Shown here: piece after piece, positions 34,613 to 43,835 of the stretch
Layout of the letters: every line of letters begins with the position of its first letter
Numbering within the stretch: the first letter of the stretch is position 1
NCBI GenBank assembly: GCA_964595075.1
Contig: CAZQNT010000001.1
Location: forward strand, 1 to 64,000
Direction of reading: 5' to 3'
Length of the DNA: 64,000 nucleotides
From: JAHJFW01 sp964595075
GTDB taxonomy: Bacteria > Patescibacteriota > Patescibacteriia > 2-12-FULL-60-25
The notes under the pieces: model-generated
The model's input: only the letters and a program-made list of their open reading frames with translations
What the model was told of the DNA's origin: nothing
Database searches by the model: none
Translations under genes and position numbers: made by a program

Positions 34613-36405
34613 TCGTGATTCGATTTGAACTCCATTCCAACCCACTGCTGCGACGGCACAAGTATGTCGGGTTCCTCGCGCGTAGATGAATATCCGAGTT
34701 TGATTAATTCAGTGCGCAATCCAACTAATCCGTCGTAAGAATCCGCAACGACGTATGGTCTCACTTTACCGCCCGTTCTTTCTATTACAGATTCGAGTTG
34801 TTGTATGAGGCGCATCGGATCTTTATACGCCAAGATATTCGCGTCGGCTGCGTACATGATTTGCGCGTCCAACGCGTAGACTTGGCGTGTAGGAAATTGT
34901 GGACTGGGAAAAAACGGAATATAGTCGGCTTTTTGTTGAAGTAAAAACACCATCGACGTTTTATTGTCGGTCATGAGATTGATTGCCGTTCCTAAATGAA
35001 AAAATTTGTTTTCGTATTTTCCGAATGAGTATGTCGGCGTTCCCTTTTGGATGTTGATAATAGTAAGATAGGTTTGCCTGATGATCACGCCGCATATCGG
35101 CAATAATAATAGCGGCACTATCCATTTTTTTACAGTTTTTCCTTTAAGCGTCGGCCATTCGATAATAAGATAAGCGATTAGGGCGGTGAAGAACGGCATA
35201 AATTGGCGCCCCTCATAACGCATCCACGAAGCTCCCGGGAAAATGAAACCGAATCCGGATCCGGCAAACAAAAGGATCGCTGGAATTACGGCTTTGGTTT
35301 TCCACCACGAACCGCAACGCGCCTTCTCGTTTTTCGCGAGCAGCAGAAGTCCGAGTCCTGTAAAAGCAACGAAGAAAATCACAAGAAGGTGTAGCTCGAT
35401 GATGCGGTGCTTGTCCCATCCGAAGCCGATCAGATATCGCAACTCGCGTGAGACTGAAAGAAAGTGTTCCAGAAACGAAGCTTTTCCGTCTTGATTCGCC
35501 ATAGTGTTCCAACGCCCGAACCAATCCGCCATTGCGCCGTCCCATCCAAAAACCGCAATCGATTGGATAATCTGCACAATCCTAGCGATAATTGCCGCAG
35601 CTCCGAATGCGATCCAGCGTTTCAATCGTATCCGATATTCGTTGAACAGATCGTAACCGACGATCCAAACATATCCGAATACTATTGATTCCAATGTCGT
35701 TAGGCACATGAAAAAATACGTAAGCCACATTACGATAGAAATAGTTTTACGATGGTTTTCGTTTACAGTCTTTTCGATTACAGAAAAAAATAGGAGCTGG
35801 TATTTGAAGAAATCGTCTATCGCTATATTGGTTGCGTGCACCCAATCTACGTATAGATTAGAAATAAGATAACTCCCGGCCGCTATCGAAGCCGCAATTC
35901 GAGAGCGGAACAGCGCGTATAGAAAAGCATATAAAAATATCAATCCGACAGTTGACTGAAACATTTGTACCGATTGGAAGAGAAATTTATGTTCGCTCCC
36001 AGCGATGGCTGTTACGATAGCAAGAGGGACGAGATTGAAATTAGGGAAGTGATTGTAATAAATTCGTCTTACAAGATCACCGTCTTTTACGTACCAAGAC
36101 CCTTGAGCGTGATCTGCAAGATCGGTTCCGTCGAACAAGTTAACGAACGGCGTATATCCTTGCGGTATCAAAAGAAATGCATGAGGTTTGAAAAATCCAT
36201 CACGCGACCAATAACGAAGCGTTAGTATGCTCTGAATGTCCCCGTTTATCCATGCGCTCCACTGTCCGGTTCTCGATATGTTCCATCCTAGAAATATCGT
36301 CCAAACGAGAATTAGTGTTAGGAATAAGCGATGAGGCCGTATCGCATTTACGAAACGGCTCTCACTTTGAGTTTTTGGCTGTTCCGTGGGAGAATAGTTT
36401 TCCAT
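34609..36405 (-). CDS. large polytopic membrane protein, GT-C-like
   Basis: About 598 residues from the ATG at 36405 (a longer frame to 36489 overlaps the neighbour further). A first helix (LFLTLILVWTIFLGWNIS) is followed by a loop with WINGDIQSILTLRYWSRDGF and then ten or more helices. The overall layout, with acidic residues in the first outer loop, resembles GT-C glycosyltransferases that use lipid-linked donors; no family was recognised by name. The C-terminal ~150 residues (LGTAINLMTDNKTSMVFLLQ and on) are likely outside the membrane. Its start codon overlaps, head to head, that of the next gene on the other strand. Function is inferred. Confidence 0.6.
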   Translation of the reverse strand: MENYSPTEQPKTQSESRFVNAIRPHRLFLTLILVWTIFLGWNISRTGQWSAWINGDIQSILTLRYWSRDGFFKPHAFLLIPQGYTPFVNLFDGTDLADHAQGSWYVKDGDLVRRIYYNHFPNFNLVPLAIVTAIAGSEHKFLFQSVQMFQSTVGLIFLYAFLYALFRSRIAASIAAGSYLISNLYVDWVHATNIAIDDFFKYQLLFFSVIEKTVNENHRKTISIVMWLTYFFMCLTTLESIVFGYVWIVGYDLFNEYRIRLKRWIAFGAAAIIARIVQIIQSIAVFGWDGAMADWFGRWNTMANQDGKASFLEHFLSVSRELRYLIGFGWDKHRIIELHLLVIFFVAFTGLGLLLLAKNEKARCGSWWKTKAVIPAILLFAGSGFGFIFPGASWMRYEGRQFMPFFTALIAYLIIEWPTLKGKTVKKWIVPLLLLPICGVIIRQTYLTIINIQKGTPTYSFGKYENKFFHLGTAINLMTDNKTSMVFLLQQKADYIPFFPSPQFPTRQVYALDAQIMYAADANILAYKDPMRLIQQLESVIERTGGKVRPYVVADSYDGLVGLRTELIKLGYSSTREEPDILVPSQQWVGMEFKSNHD

Positions 36406-38260
36406 GGAAGAACATCTTAACGGGAAACCGGCTGGCAGACAACTTTTATCAAAGCGCACGATTTGGTATGTAGCGATTCCGACGCTCATCTGTGCTGGTT
36501 ATTGGTCGCTTTTTCAAGCGCTTGATATTGACGGAAATTCATTGCGCTTAACAGCGTTGCCAAACCCTATTTTTGATTGGTGGTTTTATTTGCAGCTTTT
36601 GGTATCGGACTTTTTTGACGGAACGCGAACCTTATTTCATGGATTGTCTTTTTTCGCACACCCACTCCTTTATTTTGTTCGAGGTCTTTGGCCATATTTC
36701 TCGTTTCCGGAAATCTATTTCTTTCTCACGTCCATATCACTCATTCTATCGATTTGGCTTTTGGCGCGTATATTTCGTATATTCGGAGACATCCCACTGG
36801 AAACGGCTCGGCGACGCAGTCTGATAGCATTTTTTATCGTTCAGGCGATCTTAGGAATGCGACCGGGTGCCGCGTCATGGTATATTCCATTTTTTCTTTG
36901 GAGTTTGTTAGCGATGCATTCCGGGTACATCAACTGGGCAAAAGGTCGTGTTTCAAGAGGGATTATTTTGATGTTGTCGGCATTATTTCTATCAAGCGTT
37001 TATCCATGGTTTTTTCTATTTATCGCAACGACTGTTGTTTTGCTGTTCGCTATAAATTTTTTGAATTCTAAAAGTATCGCAGCGATTGTCGGCGCCTGTA
37101 TTGTCGTCGCTTCGGTTTTTATTATATTTCGTGGAAATGTCGCTGTCGCTTTGTTAAATCTCGCATCTTTTCAATCGGCATTGCGTGGAGGAATCGGCTG
37201 GAGCTTGCTTCCGACCATATCGAACACGGTTTTGGTTCTTTGTATTTGGTGGGTAATTTGGGCTGCAAGGACAAAACAGGAGTATTCATCAGGGTTACCC
37301 AGGCGAGTTACGTCGACTCTCGTATTGGGTTGTTGGACAGCGCTTGGGATTTTGTGGTTTCAAAATGTTTTTACCGGTGTGTTTTTTATCACAGACCATC
37401 TTATTTATCCGGTTTGGATCATGTCCGCAGTTTCGTGGGCGTGCTTGACTGGGCCGGCGACAAAGCTTATGCGTTGGCTAGGCGCTTTCGTTATATTATT
37501 TTGGTTGTATCTGACAGCTAAAATTTTTCTTATTTATCCCGTATCAAGCATTGGCGGTCTTGTTGCGCATTGGGGTATATGGTCTTTTTTGTTACTGTCT
37601 CTAGTGTTCGGATCAACGCGATTTCGAAACATCGCAGGATTTGTCGTTGGAATAATCATTACAGTTACCGGTATTCTAGGTACGATTCGTTTTGCGGCAC
37701 TTGAACAACCGGTGAAAGAGTATCTTCCGTTTTTATCTTGGCTGCATCCACGTGACGTGATTCAACGTGAAAAAGTCTGGTGTAGCGACTGGAACGCGGA
37801 ACAGAATTTAGCTCCACTCACAGGGCTTCGTATTTTTCCTAGTACCGCCGGTCTTATGGATCCGGTACCGACAGAAGAGATTCAGTCGCGATATGTGGAT
37901 TATGCTGCGTTTTTTAACGTCCACGATAATGATCAGGGTTGGCGGATATATAGGCAACTGTTGTTCAGTTTGGATTTGCGTTGCGACTTGAATCAAGGCG
38001 TCACATCCATATTGAAACGCTTCGTGAGCGATCCGAAAATCGTTTCATTCGTGATCGGATGCGATCGTGAACTATTCGATCGCATGAGGGCTGAAGTTGT
38101 CGCGAAAATGAACGCGCGTTGGGAAGCGCCGATTCCGGAGTCATCCGATCTTTGCGATCGATTTATAGTTAGAAAAGTTTACTCGGATAAATGGAGGATT
38201 CCCTCCTCATATCCCGAAATATATTCCGATGAATTTTTGACAGTTTACGGAAAAGATTGA
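36404..38260 (+). CDS. large polytopic membrane protein, GT-C-like (paralogue group)
   Basis: A 618-residue protein with about twelve hydrophobic helices and a C-terminal soluble part from about residue 440 (FLSWLHPRDVIQREKVWCSD). It resembles the proteins at 32724 and 41937 along its length: LGMRPGAASWYIPFFLW, then SVYPWFFLFIATTVVLLF, then WFQNVFTGVFFITDHLIYPV. The conserved RPG and the H in DHL suggest a shared catalytic or binding site near the outer face. GT-C glycosyltransferase is the best guess. GGGAG 11 bases before the ATG could be its ribosome binding site, inside the opposite gene. Confidence 0.62.
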   Translation: MEEHLNGKPAGRQLLSKRTIWYVAIPTLICAGYWSLFQALDIDGNSLRLTALPNPIFDWWFYLQLLVSDFFDGTRTLFHGLSFFAHPLLYFVRGLWPYFSFPEIYFFLTSISLILSIWLLARIFRIFGDIPLETARRRSLIAFFIVQAILGMRPGAASWYIPFFLWSLLAMHSGYINWAKGRVSRGIILMLSALFLSSVYPWFFLFIATTVVLLFAINFLNSKSIAAIVGACIVVASVFIIFRGNVAVALLNLASFQSALRGGIGWSLLPTISNTVLVLCIWWVIWAARTKQEYSSGLPRRVTSTLVLGCWTALGILWFQNVFTGVFFITDHLIYPVWIMSAVSWACLTGPATKLMRWLGAFVILFWLYLTAKIFLIYPVSSIGGLVAHWGIWSFLLLSLVFGSTRFRNIAGFVVGIIITVTGILGTIRFAALEQPVKEYLPFLSWLHPRDVIQREKVWCSDWNAEQNLAPLTGLRIFPSTAGLMDPVPTEEIQSRYVDYAAFFNVHDNDQGWRIYRQLLFSLDLRCDLNQGVTSILKRFVSDPKIVSFVIGCDRELFDRMRAEVVAKMNARWEAPIPESSDLCDRFIVRKVYSDKWRIPSSYPEIYSDEFLTVYGKD

Positions 38261-38276
38261 TTCCTTTATAGGAATC
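38259..38276. terminator. possible bidirectional hairpin between convergent genes
   Basis: GATTCC-TTTATA-GGAATC covers the gap between the stop of the + gene (38258-38260) and the stop of the - gene (38268-38266). The stem has six pairs only, so it is a weak terminator candidate for both strands. Confidence 0.35.
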
Positions 38277-39135
38277 TAAGGGATATGATTAACGTTAACC
38301 ATAATGTCACATCTATCATAAGCGGTTTGTCCGTTAGAAATGTATGTGACGGCGATTCTCCTTGACCTTCGCTATGAATCAGATATTGGTAGCGGAAAAT
38401 CCCGTACAGCACGAAAGGGATCGTCATAGGCAGAAGCTGTGTGTGCAGTCGAGTCTGAATCGTCGCGTCCAGCGTGTAAAAAATCCAGGACATAACGATT
38501 GATGACGTTATTACAGCAAGGAGTTGATCCAGGAAATATGGATTGTATGCGCGGAGTATCGGTCTATGCTCTGCTGCATTGCCCTGCAACGCAATGTATT
38601 CGCCGCGGCGTTTTCCAAGCGCCAAAAAGAGCGCGAGAAGCGTTGCGAGAATAATAACCCAAGAAGTGATGGGTTCTCTTATAGCGAGCGTTCCGCCAAG
38701 TATGCGGAGTACATAATTTGCAGAAAGCGCAAACAAATCGATTATGACGATATGTTTTAGAATCGTTGAGTAAAGTATATTTAGAGCGAAATATGAAACT
38801 ATTGTTATGAAAAATGCATTGTCCAATTTTGCTGCGGTGCCGGTGGCGATCCAAGCGAGAATCAGTGCGAGGATACCGGCGAATTTCACTGAAATGCGAC
38901 CGCTTGCTATCGGACGTAGGCATTTGTCAGGATGCATGCGGTCACGATTTCTGTCGATTATGTCGTTCCAAACGTAGACAGCGCTGGCGGCGACGCAGAA
39001 AATCAAGAATGCATAAACACTCGCTTTAATAAATGCGGGATCCGTCAGTTTTTGAGACAACGCCAGCGGGACGAGAACGAATCCGTTCTTTATCCATTGC
39101 ACCGGCCGAATAAGGGATATGATGTCACGGAACAT
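38266..39135 (-). CDS. UbiA-family prenyltransferase, DPPR-synthase-like
   Basis: A 289-residue membrane protein of the UbiA superfamily. LIRPVQWIKNGFV (residues 8-20) and NDIIDRNRDRMHPDK (57-71, the first Asp-rich motif), then RPIASG, are exactly the features of decaprenylphosphate phosphoribosyltransferase (Rv3806c type), which puts 5-phosphoribose on a polyprenyl phosphate as the first step towards lipid-linked ribose or arabinose. Seven to nine helices are visible. It overlaps the SDR gene at 39125 by 11 bases, so the two form one unit. If the call is right the surface glycan contains a pentofuranose donor, used by the nearby GT-C-like proteins. Homology of the reaction is established for actinobacteria; here it is inference. 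Confidence 0.82.
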   Translation of the reverse strand: MFRDIISLIRPVQWIKNGFVLVPLALSQKLTDPAFIKASVYAFLIFCVAASAVYVWNDIIDRNRDRMHPDKCLRPIASGRISVKFAGILALILAWIATGTAAKLDNAFFITIVSYFALNILYSTILKHIVIIDLFALSANYVLRILGGTLAIREPITSWVIILATLLALFLALGKRRGEYIALQGNAAEHRPILRAYNPYFLDQLLAVITSSIVMSWIFYTLDATIQTRLHTQLLPMTIPFVLYGIFRYQYLIHSEGQGESPSHTFLTDKPLMIDVTLWLTLIISLRFL

Positions 39136-40150
39136 ATTTTAGAAGTCGAAGGATTCCGGAGTTCATTTTTTTACGATGGATCGAAGCCGAGAAAGGATCC
39201 GTGGGATTGTCCTTGTACCAACGATACGCACTGGCGAGCATTTCAGAATTGCTGTATTGCGGAGTGAATGAAAGAATGTTTTTTATTTTTTCGGTTGAAA
39301 AAAATACGGTTTTGTCCGCGATGTGATATTGGTAGCTTACTATAGGGGACAGTCCGAGAAGTCCAAGCGCCGGCAAGGTTGCGCGCGCGAGCCATGATGG
39401 TACGCCGACTATTCGAGATTTACTTCCCACGTCAGCGCAGAATTTTTCCAAATCCTCGCGTAGAGTTCCGAAACGATCGGCGCCGACGTTGAAGTCTTGT
39501 CCGCGACAGGGGAGTCGTGCGACGCGAGCGGCGACCTCCGCTACATCCTCTGCGGCAACGAGCTGGTATCGATTATTTCCGTTTCCGAGCATGTATATTC
39601 GATGATTCGTCGCAACCCAATCGAACAGTAATGACATCAATCCCATTCGGCCGGGACCGAGAATCGTTCTCGGTCTGACAATGCTGATGTCAAGAGCGTC
39701 TTTGGCTTTTTGGCACAATGTTTCGGCTTCGGCTTTCGACCTTCCGTACGCTTCAAACGGATGTTGCCCGGTCTCTTCCGTGATCGGGTCGGAATTGTTC
39801 GGCACTCCATAAACCGAGGAGGAGGATATGAAAATGAATTTGTTTACTTTAGCGTCTACCGCCGCTTTGAGCATCACTTCAGTTCCTTGAACGTTAACTT
39901 CTCGAAAGGCGTCTCCGCTCTTGGATAGCGGGACTAGCGCGGCATTATGAATGACGACATTAGCGCCGACGGACGCTCGCGAGACTACGTTTGAATCTCG
40001 AACGTCTCCTTTGATAAATTCTACCCCTGTGAGGATTTTTTCCGGCGGCAAAATGTCCAAGATACGCACGTCATATCCGTCAGCCAGGAATCGCTTCGTT
40101 AGATGCGTCCCTAAGAATCCGGAACCTCCTGAAATAAGTACGATTGGCAT
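39125..40150 (-). CDS. NAD-dependent epimerase/dehydratase (extended SDR)
   Basis: A 341-residue extended SDR. SGGSGFLGTH (7-16) binds NAD(P); Y135 and K139 in FEAYGRSKAEAE are catalytic; VIHNAALVP and FISSSSVYGVPNN are typical of sugar-nucleotide and 3-beta-HSD-like members. It stands directly upstream of the UbiA-like gene with overlap, so its substrate may be a lipid- or nucleotide-linked pentose or hexose. A DprE2-like reductase role is possible but has no direct support. Gap to the upstream SDR gene is two bases. Confidence 0.82.
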   Translation of the reverse strand: MPIVLISGGSGFLGTHLTKRFLADGYDVRILDILPPEKILTGVEFIKGDVRDSNVVSRASVGANVVIHNAALVPLSKSGDAFREVNVQGTEVMLKAAVDAKVNKFIFISSSSVYGVPNNSDPITEETGQHPFEAYGRSKAEAETLCQKAKDALDISIVRPRTILGPGRMGLMSLLFDWVATNHRIYMLGNGNNRYQLVAAEDVAEVAARVARLPCRGQDFNVGADRFGTLREDLEKFCADVGSKSRIVGVPSWLARATLPALGLLGLSPIVSYQYHIADKTVFFSTEKIKNILSFTPQYSNSEMLASAYRWYKDNPTDPFSASIHRKKMNSGILRLLKYVP

Positions 40151-40152
40151 TA

Positions 40153-41180
40153 TTAGATTTCTATTCCGTTATTTTTGCACCACTCGAGCGATCGGCGCAT
40201 TCCTTCGCGGAGATCGACTTTTGGCGCATAGCCCAACTCTCGTTGCGCTTTCTCTACGGAACACGCAATATCCTTATTCATTTCACCGGCGACGTGAAAG
40301 TCCGTCGAATACATTCCAACGGCTTGCAGAGCGTCATCGATAAGCTCGCAAACCGTGGATGCCAACGCTGGAATATGGCGTGGTTTAAGTTTAACTCCCA
40401 ACAGTTCGGCTACCGTTCCGTAGATTTCCAGCGTTTCGTAAGGACGCGCGTCCGCCATCCAATATATTTGTCCGGCAGCTTCAGGAACTGATTCTGCGCG
40501 AAGTAATCCCTGCACGGTATTATCGATGAACGACATGCTGCGCAGATTTTTTCCGTCGCCGAATATGATTGGTTTTCCGGATTTGATCATTTTGAAAAAT
40601 CTTGTTTGTCTCGCCGGTTGATTCGGGCCGNNNNNNNNNNGAACCAGCATGGGCGAACGATAACCGTTTCGAAAACATTCGGCGTATTTGCGGATTGAAC
40701 TATTTTTTCCGCCGCCGCCTTGCTTTTTCCATAAGCTTTGTACGGATTCAACGGATCGCTTTCTTTCATCAGAACGCTGCGGCTTACGTTGCAACCGGCG
40801 GGGGAGTTGCTGCTTACGAAAACGAAACGCCTAACTCCCGCAGCTTTAGACGCCGCAACAAGATTCTCCGTTCCGCGCGTGTTGACTTCGAAAAGTTGCG
40901 AGATTTTTTTTGGATGGATGAGTCCGACGCAATGAAAAACCGTATCTATACCGCGCAACGCGTCTGTCAAACTCGACGGGCTGGTTACGTCGCCTCTAGC
41001 TATTTCCGCACCGAACGAATTGAGCGGCGCGGCATTGAATCCAGGTAAAACAAGCGCTCGAACTTGCCTCGCTCCACGCGATGAAAATTCTGTAAGTTCA
41101 GGCGCTCGTCCTGTCAGTGCCTCTACTAGACGCGTACCGAGCCATCCCGGAGCGCCGGTCACAAGTGTCGTATTGTTCAT
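40153..41180 (-). CDS. NAD-dependent epimerase/dehydratase (extended SDR), interrupted by 10 N
   Basis: An extended SDR of about 340 residues. VTGAPGWLGTRL (7-18) binds the cofactor and Y150/K154 (YKAYGKSKAAAE) are catalytic. The 10-N run falls after RPCWF and before GPNQPARQ. The frames on its two sides do not match with ten bases, but they match with two: a Tyr codon between them would give the usual FYGP of this family, so the gap is probably a placeholder for two bases. The start overlaps the stop of the PHP gene (ATGA). The enzyme is the second of two neighbouring SDRs that may act in turn on one sugar. Confidence 0.82.
40631..40640. other. assembly gap (10 N) inside an SDR gene
   Basis: Ten N that shift the reading frame; only lengths of 2, 5, 8 or 11 bases and so on would restore it. 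The expected family motif predicts two missing bases. Confidence 0.9.
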
Positions 41181-41887
41181 AATGGAAGAATAGTTGATTT
41201 TGGAAATAATGAAAGTCGTATTTTGTGAAGTTTGGTTAATCCGTGAACCCAAGCCGGACTTTTTCGGTGTAGGCGCGTTCCTGTCGTTATTGAACTTCGA
41301 AATTCATTCGGCGACCGGAACGGATCGACCGTCATGGTACTTCTCCCGATTTCAAATTTCGTATGCGAATCGCTGCCGCAGATTTGCGCGATCGAGTGCG
41401 TGACAGCGATCCGTTCCGCGTTTTTGTTGGCGGAAACGAATACATTTCTCGCGTTCCATGTTTCGAGAAAATCTATTTCATCAAGAATCGATTCAAGCGA
41501 TTCCCTGCGTAATCTGTACTTTCTTAATTTATCACACGGATGCGGTATGCACACGAGCCCGCCCTGCTCTCGAATTCGCTCTACGGTTTCTTTGGCGGAA
41601 AGTCCGGGTTGGATTGTATTTTGCAGGAAATACCCTATAATATCGCCATCCTTTGTTGAGATTTCTTCGCCTATTATTACGTAAAAAGACGCCTTTTTTC
41701 TGATGTATTGTGCGGCATCTATTCTGTCGTGATCCGTTATGGCGATTGCTTGAAGCCCCTTTTGCTCAACGAGTCGGATCAGTTTATCGGGATGGACAGT
41801 AGCGCAAGGCGAGGCGCTTGTGTGCGCGTGGAGCTCCACGGACCATTTTGGTGTTTCTGCCATATTCACACTTCCATTAGACGGCAA
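41177..41887 (-). CDS. PHP-domain metal-dependent phosphoesterase-like protein
   Basis: A protein of up to 236 residues (an ATG at 41863 would give 228 and fit the fold just as well). VELHAHTSASPCATV and AIAITDHDRIDAAQYI are the first two metal-binding motifs of the PHP family; IGEEISTKDGDIIGYFL, IPHPCDKLRKY and ICGSDSHTKFEIG give the further His/Asp ligands. Family members hydrolyse phosphoesters. In glycan clusters they may remove phosphate from sugars or lipids, but the substrate here is not known. Transcribed away from the gene at 41937, with a 49-base gap that must hold both promoters. First gene of a four-gene minus-strand run (41887 to 38266). Confidence 0.85.
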   Translation of the reverse strand: MPSNGSVNMAETPKWSVELHAHTSASPCATVHPDKLIRLVEQKGLQAIAITDHDRIDAAQYIRKKASFYVIIGEEISTKDGDIIGYFLQNTIQPGLSAKETVERIREQGGLVCIPHPCDKLRKYRLRRESLESILDEIDFLETWNARNVFVSANKNAERIAVTHSIAQICGSDSHTKFEIGRSTMTVDPFRSPNEFRSSITTGTRLHRKSPAWVHGLTKLHKIRLSLFPKSTILPL

Positions 41888-41936
41888 TCATACGAATAAA
41901 AGATACCAATAGTCAAGAAAAAAACCACAGATTCTC

Positions 41937-43835
41937 ATGAAAACAATATCTAAAGAAAATGTAGAACGCGTAATTTGGTGGATCGGGGTTCCGATTCTAA
42001 CGGCCACATCGGTTTTTATACCGTATTGGGTGTGGCATTTGACGCACGGTGTCGCGCCTTTTTGGCGAATAACCGTATTTAGCGGCGCTATGTTTGATAT
42101 CAGTTGGTATTTGCCCATGATGGGCGCCGTTCTTTCCGGGTTAAATTACGGCGGCTATCTTCATTGGTTTGCTCCCGCCATAAAGGAGCTTTCATTGTTA
42201 TTGCCCGGAGCGAATATTCCGGAGCTTTGGTTTATAAGCCGCTGGATTTCTACGACTGCATCCGTGTGGGTCGGCGCGTTTTGTTTGCGTAAATGGTCTG
42301 AACTTTCCGTTCGTGACGCGCGTTTGTTTTCTTTCGGGTTTTGGTTGGCGTTGATTTTACCGCTTGGAATGCGGCCCGGAGTGTATTCGTGGTATTTACC
42401 GTTCGGTTTATTGGGATTTACCGCCGCATGGCTTGTCCGTGAATCTCTTTCATCCGATAAAATCGTTCGTGCAGCCATATTGACTGTTTGCGCCATTGTA
42501 GGCACTTGGGTATATTTCTGGTTTTGGATTTTTACCGCCGTGTGGCTTTCCGTTATTTGGGCTCTTTGGATTTTGCGAATTTCACGTCGCGCGATGTTTT
42601 CGCTCGTAGCGGTCAGCGCGGCAATTTTTTGTTTAACCGCCGTTCCTTTGGCGCGATGGATTTTACAGCCGTCCCAATTGGTGAAGTACGAAACGTACGA
42701 ACGTCTCGGTCTCGCTTTTACACGAATTCCGTTCGTCGCAAATCCATTTATCGCAGTGATTTGTTGGGTTGCCATTTTGTTTGTATTGGGAAGAATGCTC
42801 CCTAATACCGGTCGTTTAGCGCATAGAATAGAAGGGCTGCAGATCGCTTGGATAGCATTGCTCCTTACATGGCAATTCACGCCGTTTATGGGAGTTTTTT
42901 TTCAAAACGATCATCTCAGGACTCCGGTTGTCATTCTTGCGTGGTTCAGTCTCGCATTGGTTTGGAACATGCGCGAGCGGGAAGAATTGCGGCCGTTGCC
43001 GTTTTGGTGCAATACGCTGCTTTGGGTTGTTATGGCAACCGCAGTCGTTTTTGTAGTTCGTGTTCTTGCTTCCGGCTATGTCTTTCACGATGAGTTTTTG
43101 AATGTTTTACACATCACTCAATGGCTTACCGTGCTTTGCGTTGGAAGTTGGATAATTTTTCGCGCTAACGGCGCAGGATTTATTAAGAAGCGCGCGTCTC
43201 TTTACTGGATACTGTTTTTGTCGGCGCTTATCGGAATTCCTGCTTGGATTCATATACACCGCGTAGAGCTGCCGCGTATTACGAAAACGCTCTCACAAAT
43301 TCCAATAATAGAATGGATGCGAGAAAACGTCCCGGAAAAGGACGCGGTGTGCACGGATCCGGAGACGGCCGCGTTTCTTGGAATTCATGTTGAACGCATG
43401 TTTCATCCGCTTGCAATGACGCGGTATCTTCCGCTTTCAAACGAAGATAGTTTGAGTATACTGCTGCAGATCGCGAGCGCTTACGATGTTAAGGCCGCCG
43501 GCGCGACAAAGGCGTTTAAGAGGTTTGTGCGACAGGATCGTTCTAATTCGTGCGCTCAATACCTGCGTCAAGCGAACATACTTCGCGGACTCGGCTTGGC
43601 CGAAGACAGGATTCAAGAAATGATCGGTTGTCCGACGGCGATTTTGGAAGAAGAACAGGGGAAGATGGCTGCTATGATAGATACGAGAACAATGAACGAA
43701 AAAGAGTTTTCCGCCGTTTGCCCTTGGGTTGTAGTTTCAGAATCCAAGCGCGAGTTTTGGCATTTTCCATCCGCGTACGGCACAATAACCTTTCCTGACG
43801 GAACAACAATTCGGTCAGCATCACTCCAACTATGA
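41937..43835 (+). CDS. large polytopic membrane protein, GT-C-like (paralogue group)
   Basis: A 632-residue member of the same group as 36404 and the frameshifted 32724. Eleven or so hydrophobic helices, with the shared segments LGMRPGVYSWYLPFGLLG, then VYFWFWIFTAVWLSVIWAL, then WQFTPFMGVFFQNDHLRTP. The C-terminal domain (IIEWMRENVPEKDAVCTDPE, TAAFLGIHVERMFHPLA) lies outside the membrane and is shared with 32724. This is the most complete copy and serves as the reference for the group. The stop overlaps the next gene (ATGA), which also encodes a GT-C-like protein. Glycosyltransferase activity is likely but not shown. Confidence 0.65.
   Translation: MKTISKENVERVIWWIGVPILTATSVFIPYWVWHLTHGVAPFWRITVFSGAMFDISWYLPMMGAVLSGLNYGGYLHWFAPAIKELSLLLPGANIPELWFISRWISTTASVWVGAFCLRKWSELSVRDARLFSFGFWLALILPLGMRPGVYSWYLPFGLLGFTAAWLVRESLSSDKIVRAAILTVCAIVGTWVYFWFWIFTAVWLSVIWALWILRISRRAMFSLVAVSAAIFCLTAVPLARWILQPSQLVKYETYERLGLAFTRIPFVANPFIAVICWVAILFVLGRMLPNTGRLAHRIEGLQIAWIALLLTWQFTPFMGVFFQNDHLRTPVVILAWFSLALVWNMREREELRPLPFWCNTLLWVVMATAVVFVVRVLASGYVFHDEFLNVLHITQWLTVLCVGSWIIFRANGAGFIKKRASLYWILFLSALIGIPAWIHIHRVELPRITKTLSQIPIIEWMRENVPEKDAVCTDPETAAFLGIHVERMFHPLAMTRYLPLSNEDSLSILLQIASAYDVKAAGATKAFKRFVRQDRSNSCAQYLRQANILRGLGLAEDRIQEMIGCPTAILEEEQGKMAAMIDTRTMNEKEFSAVCPWVVVSESKREFWHFPSAYGTITFPDGTTIRSASLQL

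Noticed and set aside
42161..42880. Minus-strand frame of 239 codons
   Set aside because: It is the shadow of the membrane protein at 41937, whose paralogues support the plus strand.
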